From JAWVFM01 sp963771655 (lineage in GTDB: Bacteria; Actinomycetota; Thermoleophilia; Solirubrobacterales; 70-9): 64,000 bases of DNA. The DNA lies in contig CAVYUG010000009.1 of the NCBI GenBank assembly GCA_963771655.1, positions 412,632-476,631 of the forward strand. Reading direction: 5' to 3'. Both the position numbers and the translations under genes were made by a program. How positions within the stretch are numbered: the stretch's first letter is position 1; every line of letters begins with the position of its first letter. Below are positions 25,099 to 33,078 of the stretch, one piece after another. The notes beneath the pieces are model-generated. The model was given only the letters and a program-made list of their open reading frames with translations. It was not told the origin of the DNA and did not search any database.

Positions 25099-26459
25099 AG
25101 CGGCGCCCTCATCCCCACCGTCGTCCCCTGGCCGGGAACCGAATCGACGTCGAAGGCGCCGCCGGCGTCACGCGCGAGATCGGTGAGCAGGCGCAGGCCG
25201 AAGTGACCCTCGCCGCCGTCCGCCGTGCGCTGCCGGGCTCGAACCCGGTTCCGTTGTCGGTGACCGTGAGTGCCACCTCATCGCCCTCGCGCCTGACGCG
25301 CACATCGATCCGCTCGGCGTCGCGTGCCGCACCGCGTTTCGCACCGCCTCCTGGGCAACCCGGTAGAGAAGCGCCTCGGTCTCGCTGGAGAGCTCGAGCC
25401 CCTCGTCGATCTCGAGGCTCGTCTCGATCCCCCGCCCGCCGGCCGGTGCGAGCAGATCGGAGAGCGCCTGCTCGAGCCCGGCGTCGCGAAGCGAGGCGGG
25501 ATAGATCTCGACCAGCAGGCTTCGCAGCTCGCGGACGCTCTGGCGGGTCTGGGCGGCGCCGCGGCGAAGGGCCTCGGCCGGCGGCTCGCCGCCGTCGCCG
25601 TTCTTGCCCTGGCGCTCGGCCGCGGCCTCGAGCGAGAACGATGTCCCGGCGAGCTGCTGCACGACTCCGTCGTGGAGGTCGGAGGCGATGCGGCGCCGCT
25701 CGAGCTCGGACGATTCGACGGCGCGCCGCAGGAGCGCCTCGCGCTCGCGGTAACCGCGTCGAAGGCGCTTCGCCATCGAGGAGGCGAGCGGAACCTGGAT
25801 CAGCTCGAGGATGATGAGCGCCCCGATCAGGGCCGGCGCGAAGGCGAGCCAGATATCCGACCCGCTCGAGGCGACGTCGCTGAAGCGCTGGTAGCTCTCG
25901 AAGAGGAGCGGCTTGCCGTTCGGCGCCGAGATCGGGAGGTAGACCTCGAGGAGCTTTCCGAAGTCGGCTGCTCGAAGCGGTTCTCGGGGGCGGAGAGATC
26001 GCTGACGTCCGCGGCGACGGCGCCGCTGCGGATCGCGGCGATCTCGTCGGCGCCGAGCGCGTAGCGCTAGCCGATCAGGCGATGGTCGTCCGAGTAGACG
26101 ATCGTCCCGTCGGGTCGCCAGATCTTCAGCCGCACGATCGCGCCGCCGAGGACGCGACGGCGGACGACCCGGTCGAGCCTCGCGATCGCGGCCGGCTTCT
26201 CCTTGAGGACGCCCTTCGTCATGCTCGGCTGCACGATCCCGGGCCCGAGCACGCGCGCAACCTGCTTCGCGTTGTCGATGGCCTGCGAGGTGCCGATGTT
26301 CCGCATGACGAGGAAGGCCGCGACGCCGACGAGTGCCAGGGCGACGAGTCCCGCGAGGGCGAACTTCGTCACGGCAGCAGCAGTGGAGGGCGCCTCGCGC
26401 GCGGCGCCCGAGCCCTCCCGTCTGTGATGGCGAATCGTCAAGGGATCACTATGACTCAA
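25095..26459 (-). pseudogene. NarL-type sensor histidine kinase, interrupted
   Basis: Reconstructed two-component kinase. An N-terminal transmembrane helix (FALAGLVALALVGVAAFLV) precedes an outer sensor segment (IWRPDGTIVYSDDHRLIG), then a TAG at 26067-26069, RYALGADEIAAIRSGAVAA, a second membrane helix (IWLAFAPALIGALIILELI), a HisKA_3 domain with phospho-His in RIASDLHDGVVQQLAG, and an HATPase with N box EAVRNAVRHA and G boxes DNGTGFEPGS and EGHFGLRLL. Frame changes occur near 25970, 25305 and 25220, besides the TAG. Each is a one-base event, so sequence error is plausible, but a decayed sensor is possible. Start TTG 26459; GTG 26372 is an alternative. Confidence 0.75.
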
Positions 26460-26561
26460 CCCGCCTCGGTCCCGGGGATCACGACCCGCTCCGGCGACGG
26501 AATCGGCCGCGCCTACCTCGACGGCGTGGCGGAGGGGCGGGTGGCCCGGGGGTACGTCTAA
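26451..26561 (+). CDS. possible small protein, 36 aa
   Basis: An ATG-initiated frame reads MTQPASVPGITTRSGDGIGR and ends RGYV before TAA 26561. It overlaps the first bases of the kinase on the other strand. The ribosome-binding site (AGGG, eight bases upstream) is weak and the length is short. It could equally be noncoding leader sequence. Nothing identifies a function. Confidence 0.2.
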   Translation: MTQPASVPGITTRSGDGIGRAYLDGVAEGRVARGYV

Positions 26562-26669
26562 AGCGGCCCGGTTCTCGCCACCCGCCCTCCGTCGCGTGCA
26601 TCCGCCCGCGGGGTGGAATCACGGGCTTCCCCCGCCGAATCGGTGTCGGCGGAAGCTATTCGCCGCCGG

Positions 26670-27518
26670 TCAGCTCGCCACGGCGCAAAGCGCGATGCCG
26701 GGAATCCTCAGGCCGTCCTCGGCCGCGAAGCTCGCCAGAGCGTCGGCGGCCTGCTCGCGGAGCTCCGCGCGGTCGGTCTCGGACAGGCCTTGCATCAGAA
26801 GCCCGATCGGCCCGGCCGTATCGGCGACAAGGTCCAGGTACTCATCGACGCCTGCGACCGCGAATTCGACGGGTACCTCCTCGGTGCGGACGTCGGCGAA
26901 CCCGGCGTCCTCGAGCAGCGTGGTGGTCCGGTCGGCCGTCGCCATCGCGAAGACGCCGGGATCGGCCGGGTCGGGCGGTGGCATGTGGCCGGCGGTGACG
27001 AGGCCGACGACCGCGACGGTGAAGTACGGATTGTCGTCGGGAAGGCCCCAGACCGCGAGGGCCAGGCGGCCGCCGATCCGCAGGACCCGGCGGGTCTCAG
27101 CGAGTGCCGCAGCGGGGTCCGCCATCAGCATGTAGGCAAAGCGACAGAGCACGCCGTCGACCGAGTCATCCTCGAGGTCCATCGCCAGCGCATCGACCAC
27201 TCGGTAATCGACGTTCGACACCCCGAGCTCGGCGCCGCGGCGGCGGGCGCCATCGAGCATCCTCGGCGAGAAGTCGCTCGAGAGCAGCATCCCCTGCTCG
27301 CCGATCACGTCCGCCGCGGCAAAGCCCGTGTCGCCGATTCCGGCGGCGAGCTCGAGGACGGTGTCGCCCTCCACCGGCGCAAGCTCTCGAAGCAGCCATT
27401 CGCGCACCGGCGCAGCGAAGCTCTCGACGTCGGCGCGACGACCTTCCCAGGTCGGCGCGATCGCCTCCGCGATCTCAAGATTCGAGCGGCGACGCTCTTC
27501 GACGGTCGGTGGGGACAT
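26670..27518 (-). CDS. class I SAM-dependent methyltransferase (UbiE-like)
   Basis: About 282-aa methyltransferase starting MSPPTVEERRRSNLEIAEAI at ATG 27518. Motif I is VLELAAGIGDTGFAAA, the acidic ribose ligand sits in LLSSDFSPRMLDGARRRG, motif II is VDYRVVDALAMD and motif IV is DGVLCRFAYMLMADP. This arrangement is that of small-molecule or quinone-type methyltransferases (Methyltransf_11). The substrate is unknown. It is divergent from the muconolactone-isomerase-like gene. Confidence 0.9.
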   Translation of the reverse strand: MSPPTVEERRRSNLEIAEAIAPTWEGRRADVESFAAPVREWLLRELAPVEGDTVLELAAGIGDTGFAAADVIGEQGMLLSSDFSPRMLDGARRRGAELGVSNVDYRVVDALAMDLEDDSVDGVLCRFAYMLMADPAAALAETRRVLRIGGRLALAVWGLPDDNPYFTVAVVGLVTAGHMPPPDPADPGVFAMATADRTTTLLEDAGFADVRTEEVPVEFAVAGVDEYLDLVADTAGPIGLLMQGLSETDRAELREQAADALASFAAEDGLRIPGIALCAVAS

Positions 27519-27617
27519 GACTGCTCCTCTCCTGGCCTTTCCCGACCAGGCTAGGCAGCCTGCGAGGGGGGCCGCAATGGGTATTTTCACCCAAGCCGGC
27601 CCCTTTCCATGCCCGCC

Positions 27618-27677
27618 GCGATTCGGCCACGGTGGGATACTCAGCGAGATCACGCGCAACTCCCCGAGGAGGTGGAG
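27618..27677 (+). promoter_or_regulatory. conserved leader of the first isomerase-like paralogue
   Basis: The 60 bases before ATG 27678 match those before the paralogue at 33079 almost base for base: CGCGATTCGGCC(A/G)CGG, GGTGGGATACTC, then CACGCGCAACTCCCC and GGAGGTGGAG. GGGATACTC is a plausible extended -10 element and GGAGGTGG is a strong ribosome-binding site. Conservation outside the coding region implies shared regulation or recent duplication. Confidence 0.6.
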
Positions 27678-27989
27678 ATGAAGTACCTAGTGAGCGCGAA
27701 GCCCGGCCCGATGCCCCCCTCACCGGAGCAGTGGGACGCGGCCCTCGAGTGGCTCAAGGGGAAGGTCGACGACGGCACGTTCGACTGCATCTACGGATAC
27801 CTCGAGGGCGGCGGCTTCAGCGTCAGCAACGCCAACTCGCACCGCGAGGCGCTCGACCTGATGGCGGACTATCCGCTGTTCGGCCTCGTCACGTGGGAGG
27901 TGCAGCCGCTCCTCGAGTTCATGGAGGGGACGGACCTCATCCGCGAGAAGCTGGTCGAGGCCCAAGCCGCGATGGGCGGCGGCGGCTGA
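27678..27989 (+). CDS. muconolactone-isomerase-like dimeric alpha+beta barrel protein, paralogue 1
   Basis: A 103-aa protein: MKYLVSAKPGPMPPSPEQWD, then DLMADYPLFGLVTWEVQPLLEF. The PLFGLVTWEVQPL segment resembles the C-terminal region of muconolactone delta-isomerase (PLFPYMDIEVTPL), suggesting a ferredoxin-like dimeric alpha/beta barrel. Enzymatic function is not shown by conserved catalytic residues. It shares over 75% of residues by eye with the gene at 33079 and the same leader. A strong hairpin follows at 28007-28038. Confidence 0.8.
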   Translation: MKYLVSAKPGPMPPSPEQWDAALEWLKGKVDDGTFDCIYGYLEGGGFSVSNANSHREALDLMADYPLFGLVTWEVQPLLEFMEGTDLIREKLVEAQAAMGGGG

Positions 27990-28006
27990 GCGATTCAAGT
28001 CGGACG

Positions 28007-28038
28007 ACGGGACCCGGCCGGCAGGGTTCGGGTCCCGT
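28007..28038. terminator. strong hairpin after isomerase-like gene
   Basis: ACGGGACCCG (28007-28016) pairs perfectly with CGGGTCCCGT (28029-28038) around a 12-base loop; flanking GACG/TCGTC extends the stem with a one-base bulge. It lies 17 bases after the stop codon and abuts the MBL relic on the other strand, so it could serve both directions. Confidence 0.6.
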
Positions 28039-28041
28039 TCG

Positions 28042-28181
28042 TCAGGCCGCGAACTCGCGCAGCGCGGCCTTGCGCGAGCCGCCGGGCGGGGAGCACCTCT
28101 CGGATCGATCGATGCGAGGCCACCTCGAGCGCGAGCGGGCGGATGAGCGCCGGCCACGCCGCCAGGTAGGTTCCGCCCCAT
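28042..28181 (-). pseudogene. deletion relic of an MBL-fold hydrolase gene
   Basis: Read on the minus strand, 28170-28093 encodes AAWPALIRPLALEVASHRSIR then EVLP, almost identical to residues about 18-42 of the intact MBL-fold protein at 41000-41716. The remaining part, 28084-28042, reads GGSRKAALREFAA and a stop, matching that protein's C-terminus (GGGKAALQEFLAGG). About 600 bp between them are missing and the junction is out of frame. This is an internal-deletion pseudogene of a former second copy. Confidence 0.75.
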
Positions 28182-28881
28182 GCCCGAGGGACTATCGGCC
28201 GGCGAAGTCGGCAAGGAGATCGCGGAGCACTCCAAGGAGCACGGCCCGCACGACGCGCAGGAGCGCCACGATCGGCTCGTCTCGATCGCGGAGGCGGTCC
28301 TCCTGTCGATCGTCGCCCTGCTGGCGGCCTGGTCGGGGTATGCGGCGGCGAAGTGGAGCACCGAGTCGCGCGTGGGCCTCGCCGAGGCCTCGGCGGCGAG
28401 ATCGGAGGCGAACCGGGCGAACCTCGACGCGGTCGACCTTCGGAACTTCGACTCCTCCACCTTCGAGGCGTGGTTCGCCGCCTTCGCCGCCGGCAATCGG
28501 GAGGCGATGGCCCTGGCGGAGCACCGCTTCCGTCCGGATTTCCGGGTCGCGTTCGACGCGTGGCGCGCGACGAAGCCCGAGACGAACCCCGACGCGCCCC
28601 GAGGCCCGACCTTCATGCCGCAGTACCAAGAGCCGGGGATCGCGAAGGCGAAGAGGCTCGACAAGCAGGCGGAGGAGGCCTTTGCCAGCGGCTCCGAGGA
28701 CGGCGAGACCGCCGACAAGTTCGTCCGCACCACCGTCTTTCTCGCCAGCGTCCTCTTCCTCGTCGGCATCAGCACCCGCTTCCCGTCGCGCGGGGGGCGC
28801 TACGCCCTCGTCGGGCTCGGAGCGGCACTGCTGGTCCTCTCGGTGATCCAGCTCCTGGGGCTTCCCGGCCCGCCGACGTAG
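28180..28881 (+). CDS. membrane protein of unknown function, DUF4337-like
   Basis: A 233-aa protein with one N-terminal helix (LLSIVALLAAWSGYAAAKW), a long soluble helical middle of about 130 residues, and two C-terminal helices (FVRTTVFLASVLFLVGIST and YALVGLGAALLVLSVIQLLGL). One helix, coiled middle and two closing helices is the layout of DUF4337-type proteins, but I cannot assign it firmly. Start ATG 28180. The next membrane gene begins seven bases downstream. Confidence 0.75.
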   Translation: MPEGLSAGEVGKEIAEHSKEHGPHDAQERHDRLVSIAEAVLLSIVALLAAWSGYAAAKWSTESRVGLAEASAARSEANRANLDAVDLRNFDSSTFEAWFAAFAAGNREAMALAEHRFRPDFRVAFDAWRATKPETNPDAPRGPTFMPQYQEPGIAKAKRLDKQAEEAFASGSEDGETADKFVRTTVFLASVLFLVGISTRFPSRGGRYALVGLGAALLVLSVIQLLGLPGPPT

Positions 28882-28888
28882 CGCCGTC

Positions 28889-29536
28889 GTGCTCCTCGCC
28901 GACCAGCCCGACTACGTCCACGAGGCCGAGCGCATGCTGCGCGACCCGAGCCACTTCAAGTGGTACATCGTCTTCCTGCTCGTCCTCACCTTCTACCTCT
29001 ACACGGTGGAGGTAGAGCGCCGGCGCTTCGACATCGTCGCCGCCGGCCTCGCGATCTGGTTCGCGGACTGGCTGAACGAGATCCTCAACTCGGTCTTCCT
29101 CCACGTGACCGACACCGCGCCCTTCTGGGCCGAGACCGGCCCCACCGCCTACCAGTTCCTCGTCGGCCTCAACATCGAGACCTCGTTCATGTTCGCGATC
29201 TTCGGCCTCGTCTACGCGAAGTCGCTGCCCGCCGACCGCGACCAGCGCATCCTCGGCATGCCGAACCGCCTCACGCTCGCAATCGTCTACTCGCTGATCG
29301 CGGTCGCGATCGAGGTCGTGCTGAACGACTGGGGCTACTTGCACTGGCACTACTGGTGGTGGAACTTCCCCTTCGTCCCGCTGATCTTCATCTTCGGCTA
29401 CCTGTGGTTCTTCCTCTTCGCCGCCCACGTCTACGACCGGCCGACGAACGCGCAGCGCTTCCGCGCCGTCGGCGCGCTCGCCGTCTTGAACGTCGTCCTG
29501 GCGATCGTCTTCGGGCCCGTGGTCGGCTGGCTGTAG
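28889..29536 (+). CDS. polytopic membrane protein of unknown function
   Basis: A 215-aa hydrophobic protein with about six helices (WYIVFLLVLTFYLYTV, FDIVAAGLAIWFADWL, TSFMFAIFGLVYAKSL, LTLAIVYSLIAVAIEVVL, FVPLIFIFGYLWFFLFAA, AVLNVVLAIVFGPVVGWL). A Trp/His-rich loop HWHYWWWNFPF between helices is distinctive and could line a ligand or metal site. GTG 28889 start follows the previous stop closely, so the two form an operon. No family is recognised. Confidence 0.8.
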   Translation: MLLADQPDYVHEAERMLRDPSHFKWYIVFLLVLTFYLYTVEVERRRFDIVAAGLAIWFADWLNEILNSVFLHVTDTAPFWAETGPTAYQFLVGLNIETSFMFAIFGLVYAKSLPADRDQRILGMPNRLTLAIVYSLIAVAIEVVLNDWGYLHWHYWWWNFPFVPLIFIFGYLWFFLFAAHVYDRPTNAQRFRAVGALAVLNVVLAIVFGPVVGWL

Positions 29537-29571
29537 CTGCGTCGACTTCGACGCCGTCGTCGAGCCGCCTC

Positions 29572-29901
29572 TCAGCGGCGAGCCGCGCGGCGTCCGAGCG
29601 AGAGCCAGGCCGGGTAGGCGGCGAACAGCGACAGCGCAGCCAGGTGCTGCCACCAGCGCAACCGTTGCTCGTTGATCGAAGCGAGGCCGCTGGTTAGCAT
29701 GAATTCGCGGCCCGACCGCGACCCGAACGGCCTCCAGAGCGGACCGAGCCGTGGCGTGTTCGCGTAGAGGGCCAGCGACACGCCGATGAACAACGCCACG
29801 GTCGCCGCGCTCATCCTCTGCGCCGTCGCCTCGTCGGGGGCGCCCCGCTCGATCGCGGCGCCGCTGGCGATGAGGAGCGGCGGGTCGATGAGGAAGCTCA
29901 C
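29572..29901 (-). CDS. small membrane protein of unknown function
   Basis: A 109-aa protein with two predicted helices (AATVALFIGVSLALY and WWQHLAALSLFAAYPAWLSL) and a segment REFMLTSGLASINEQRLRWW between. It lies directly divergent from the GMC oxidoreductase gene with only three bases between starts, so the two likely share a promoter region. Small proteins of this size and layout are often found next to such oxidoreductases in mycobacteria as far as I recall; no function is known. Confidence 0.7.
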   Translation of the reverse strand: MSFLIDPPLLIASGAAIERGAPDEATAQRMSAATVALFIGVSLALYANTPRLGPLWRPFGSRSGREFMLTSGLASINEQRLRWWQHLAALSLFAAYPAWLSLGRRAARR

Positions 29902-29904
29902 GCC

Positions 29905-31770
29905 GTGAGGCTAGCCAAGCATCAACCCGCCCGCGCCGGCGTCGAGGCGGTCGCCTCGGCGCTGTTGCCGAAGGAGGTTGGAGGGCCCTCACCGGACGAG
30001 GTGGCCTACGCCACCGCGCCCCTTCTGCGCGCGATGCCGGCGACGAGCGTCGCCGGCGTGGCGGCCGGCGGGCTCGCCCTCCGCGCCGCCGCCCGGCTCC
30101 GTCACGGGCGTGCGATCAACGAGCTCCACCCGAGCGAGCGCGCCGCGTTGCTAGAGGCGATCGAGGGGGGGCCCGCGGGCGGCGCCGCCGCGTTCGACGC
30201 GATCAAGGCGCTCCTCCTGCTCGGATGGGGAGGGCGCTCCTACCAGGGCGAGATCGCCGAGGTTGCCAACGCCCACCCGCCGTCGCGGGCGGACGGCGAG
30301 CTCGATCTCGTCGACGCCGGCGCCGTGCCGGAACGGCTGCGCTGCGACGCCGTGGTCGTCGGATCCGGCGCCGGCGGCGCCTTCGCGGCGCGCGAGCTCG
30401 CGCGCGCCGGCCGGGAGGTGATCGTCGTCGAGGAGGGAGAGCGCTGGGACGTGGGGCGAATCCGGGCGACGCCGTCGACCATCCGCTTCGCCCGCCTCTA
30501 CCGCGACGGCGGCACCACGGTCGCCCTCGGCCGGCCATCGCTGGCGCTGCCGATCGGGCGCGCCGTCGGCGGGACGACGGTCGTCAACTCGGGCACCTGC
30601 TTCCGGCCGCCCGACGCCGTCCAGCGCCACTGGCACGACGATCACGGCCTCGCGCTCGCCGAGCCCGAGGCCCTCGCCGAGCGCCTCGACGAGGTCGAGC
30701 GGCTCATCGGCGTCGCGCCCGTGCCGCTTGAGGTGATGGGGAACAACGGCCGCCTCGCCCTCGCCGGCGCCGAGGCGCTCGGCTGGAGCTCCGCCCCGCT
30801 GAGGCGAAATGCGCCGGGGTGCCGTGGCTCCTGCCAGTGCGCGATCGGCTGCCCGAACAACGCCAAGGCCGGCGTCCACCTCACCGCCCTGCCGGAGGCC
30901 TGCGCGGACGGCGCTCGGATCGTCCAGCGCCTGCGCGTCGATCGGATCGCCACCGAGGGCGACGGCGCGAGCGGGATCGTGGGGCGCGACCACGCCGGAC
31001 GCGCGATTCGCATCGACGCGCCGCTCGTGATCGCGAGCGCCGGCGCCACCGAGACGCCACCGCTTCTGCGGCGAAGCCGCCTCGGCCGCCACCCCCGGCT
31101 CGGTCGCGGGCTCTCGATCCACCCCTCGCTCGGCATCGCCGGCTCCTTCGACGAGCCGGTCGTCGCCTGGCGAGGGGTGCTCCAGAGCGCCGGGATCGAG
31201 GAGGGCCACGAGCGCGACGGAGTGCTGATCGAGGCAACCTCGACCCCGCCCGGGATGGGCTCGATGACGATGCCCGGGGTCGGTGAGGAGCTGCTGGAGG
31301 CGCTCCACGGCGCCGACCACCTCGCCACCCTCGGCGGGATGGTGGCCGACGCGCCGAGCGGCCGGGTGCTCGGAGCTCGGCGCAGCCAGGTCGTCTACCG
31401 CCTCGCCCGCGAGGACGAGCGGCGCCTTCGAGTCGCGGTCGAGATGATGGGCCGCGTGCTCTTCGCCGCGGGTGCCCGCGAGGTGCTGCTCGGCGGCGCC
31501 GCGCCGACCGTGCGCTCGCCGGACGAGCTCGATGGCGCGGTCGCGGACCTCGACATGCGGCGCATGCACCTGGCCGCCTTCCACCCCACCGGCAGCTGCG
31601 CCGGCGGCGACGACCCGGCCCGTCACCCCGCCGACGCGACCGGCCGCCTTCGCGGCGTCCGCGGCGTCGTCATCGCCGACGCGTCGCTCTTGCCGAGCTG
31701 CCCGCGGGTGAACCCGCAGCTCTCGATCATGTCGATCGCCGCGGCCGCCGCGGCGGCCGCGGCGCTCTGA
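29905..31770 (+). CDS. GMC-family FAD-dependent oxidoreductase
   Basis: A 621-aa flavoenzyme. The first about 130 residues are a helical extension before the FAD-binding motif AVVVGSGAGGAFAARELA, GREVIVVEEG and the GMC signature GRAVGGTTVVNSGTCFRPP. A cysteine-rich loop CRGSCQCAIGCPNNAKAG lies in the middle. The C-terminal domain has HPTGSCAGG and IADASLLPSCPRVNPQLSIMSIAA, placing the catalytic His and Asn. Such enzymes oxidise sterols, alcohols or long-chain substrates. Start GTG 29905; the luciferase-like gene begins five bases after its stop. Confidence 0.92.
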   Translation: MRLAKHQPARAGVEAVASALLPKEVGGPSPDEVAYATAPLLRAMPATSVAGVAAGGLALRAAARLRHGRAINELHPSERAALLEAIEGGPAGGAAAFDAIKALLLLGWGGRSYQGEIAEVANAHPPSRADGELDLVDAGAVPERLRCDAVVVGSGAGGAFAARELARAGREVIVVEEGERWDVGRIRATPSTIRFARLYRDGGTTVALGRPSLALPIGRAVGGTTVVNSGTCFRPPDAVQRHWHDDHGLALAEPEALAERLDEVERLIGVAPVPLEVMGNNGRLALAGAEALGWSSAPLRRNAPGCRGSCQCAIGCPNNAKAGVHLTALPEACADGARIVQRLRVDRIATEGDGASGIVGRDHAGRAIRIDAPLVIASAGATETPPLLRRSRLGRHPRLGRGLSIHPSLGIAGSFDEPVVAWRGVLQSAGIEEGHERDGVLIEATSTPPGMGSMTMPGVGEELLEALHGADHLATLGGMVADAPSGRVLGARRSQVVYRLAREDERRLRVAVEMMGRVLFAAGAREVLLGGAAPTVRSPDELDGAVADLDMRRMHLAAFHPTGSCAGGDDPARHPADATGRLRGVRGVVIADASLLPSCPRVNPQLSIMSIAAAAAAAAAL

Positions 31771-31774
31771 GCGG

Positions 31775-32626
31775 ATGGCCGACGTGCGCTGCGCCGTGGG
31801 CTTGCCGAACGTCGGCGACTACGGCGACCCGCGGCTCTTGGCTGAGCTGGCGAAGCGGGCCGAGAGCGCCGGCTGGGATGGCGTGTTCGTCTGGGATCAC
31901 CTGGCCTTCTCGAAGCCCGCTTGGCCGGTCGCCGATCCCTATGTCACGGTGGCCGCGATCGCCGCGAGCACCGAACGAATCCGGCTCGGGGTCATGGTCA
32001 GCATCCTGGCGCGGCGCCGACCGTGGAAATTCGCCCGCGAGACGGCGTCGCTCGATTTGCTGTCAGACGGCCGTCTCGTGGTCGGCGTCGGACTTGGCTC
32101 GGAGCCGGAGCTCGAATTCGCAGCCTTCGGCGAGGATCCCGATCCGCGGGTCCGAGCCGATCGCATGGACGAAGGGCTGGAGGTCCTGCTCGGATTGTGG
32201 AGCGGAAAGCCATTCTCCTACTCGGGCGAGCATTACTCGGTCAAAGACGCCGCCTTCCTGCCGCGCCCCTTCCAGCGCCCACGCGTGCCGATCTGGATCG
32301 CGGGTCGCTGGCCCGCACGGCGCCCGTTCAGGCGCGCCGCCCGATTCGACGGGGTCTTTCCCACCTTCGAAGGCGTAGGCCACGCCGAGCGGCCTACCCC
32401 CGATCAGCTCGCGGCGGTCGTCGACTACACGCGCTCGCACCGCGACCAGAAGGATCTCCCGTTCGACGTGGTCGTGGAGGCCCAATCGGACGGCCCGGAC
32501 CCGGACGTCGTGGCTGAGTACTCCGACGTCGGCCTCACCTGGTGGATAGAAAAGCTCGGCTGGTTTCGCGGGCCGCTGGATTACACCCGCCAGCGAATCG
32601 AGCGAGGGCCTCCCGTTCCCACCTAG
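31775..32626 (+). CDS. luciferase-like (LLM) flavin/F420-dependent monooxygenase
   Basis: A 283-aa TIM-barrel enzyme of the bacterial luciferase-like family: GLPNVGDYGDPRLLAELAKRAESAGWDGVFVWDHL, then TERIRLGVMVSILARRRPWKFARETASLDLLSDGRLVVGVGLG and RPRVPIWIAGRW. These are the typical signatures of class F420-dependent oxidoreductases, though a flavin version cannot be excluded. It directly follows the GMC gene and likely works in the same pathway, perhaps oxidation of an alkyl or steroid substrate (inference). Confidence 0.9.
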   Translation: MADVRCAVGLPNVGDYGDPRLLAELAKRAESAGWDGVFVWDHLAFSKPAWPVADPYVTVAAIAASTERIRLGVMVSILARRRPWKFARETASLDLLSDGRLVVGVGLGSEPELEFAAFGEDPDPRVRADRMDEGLEVLLGLWSGKPFSYSGEHYSVKDAAFLPRPFQRPRVPIWIAGRWPARRPFRRAARFDGVFPTFEGVGHAERPTPDQLAAVVDYTRSHRDQKDLPFDVVVEAQSDGPDPDVVAEYSDVGLTWWIEKLGWFRGPLDYTRQRIERGPPVPT

Positions 32627-32644
32627 GACGCGCCGCGGGTCGAG

Positions 32645-33010
32645 CTAGCCCCGCGACTCCACCCGCACGCGCACTAGCGCGTCGCGCTCGCCCTCGCGGG
32701 TGGCGATCGCGTGGCCATGCACGGTCTCGCCGCGGACGAGGAGCGCGACCGGGCCGCCCTCGCCGGTCAGGTTCCGCCACCAAACCTTGCGGTCGGGCCA
32801 GCCGACGGCGATCGTGATCTCATCGCCCTTGTCGCGAAAGAAGGTGGGGATCGTGTGCTCGCGCCCGCTCTTGCGCCCCGTGTAGGTGATCAGCGCGAGC
32901 CGCCCGCTCGCGAGCCGGTGGGCCGGCGAGCGGAGGAGGGCCTTCAGAGCGGGATTGACCGTCCTGTTCATCGCCGGGAACGGGCCGCTGCTCTGCATCG
33001 GCTCGATCAT
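32645..33010 (-). CDS. deazaflavin-dependent nitroreductase family protein, second member
   Basis: A 121-aa member of the Ddn/DUF385 family: RLALITYTGRKSGREHTIPT, then VAVGWPDRKVWWRNLTGEGGPVALLVRGE. It is shorter than the copy at 22351-22806 and shares the GRKSGR turn and the WWRNL core. Start ATG 33010, or ATG 32998. It lies divergent from the second isomerase-like gene, whose leader starts eight bases away. Confidence 0.85.
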   Translation of the reverse strand: MIEPMQSSGPFPAMNRTVNPALKALLRSPAHRLASGRLALITYTGRKSGREHTIPTFFRDKGDEITIAVGWPDRKVWWRNLTGEGGPVALLVRGETVHGHAIATREGERDALVRVRVESRG

Positions 33011-33017
33011 CGCACGA

Positions 33018-33078
33018 CGCGAATCGGCCGCGGTGGGATACTCGACCAGTCACGCGCAACTCCCCCAAGGAGGTGGAG
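33018..33078 (+). promoter_or_regulatory. conserved leader of the second isomerase-like paralogue
   Basis: Nearly identical to the leader at 27618-27677: CGCGAATCGGCCGCGG, GGTGGGATACTC, CACGCGCAACTCCCCC and AGGAGGTGGAG. The difference lies mainly in a seven-base stretch after GATACTC. Being adjacent to the divergent nitroreductase start, it may influence that gene too. Confidence 0.6.

Noticed and set aside
25231..25252. A GGCTCGAACCC-like stretch resembling a tRNA T-loop
   Set aside because: It lies inside the kinase HATPase coding region, and no matching acceptor stem, D-arm or anticodon arm surrounds it.
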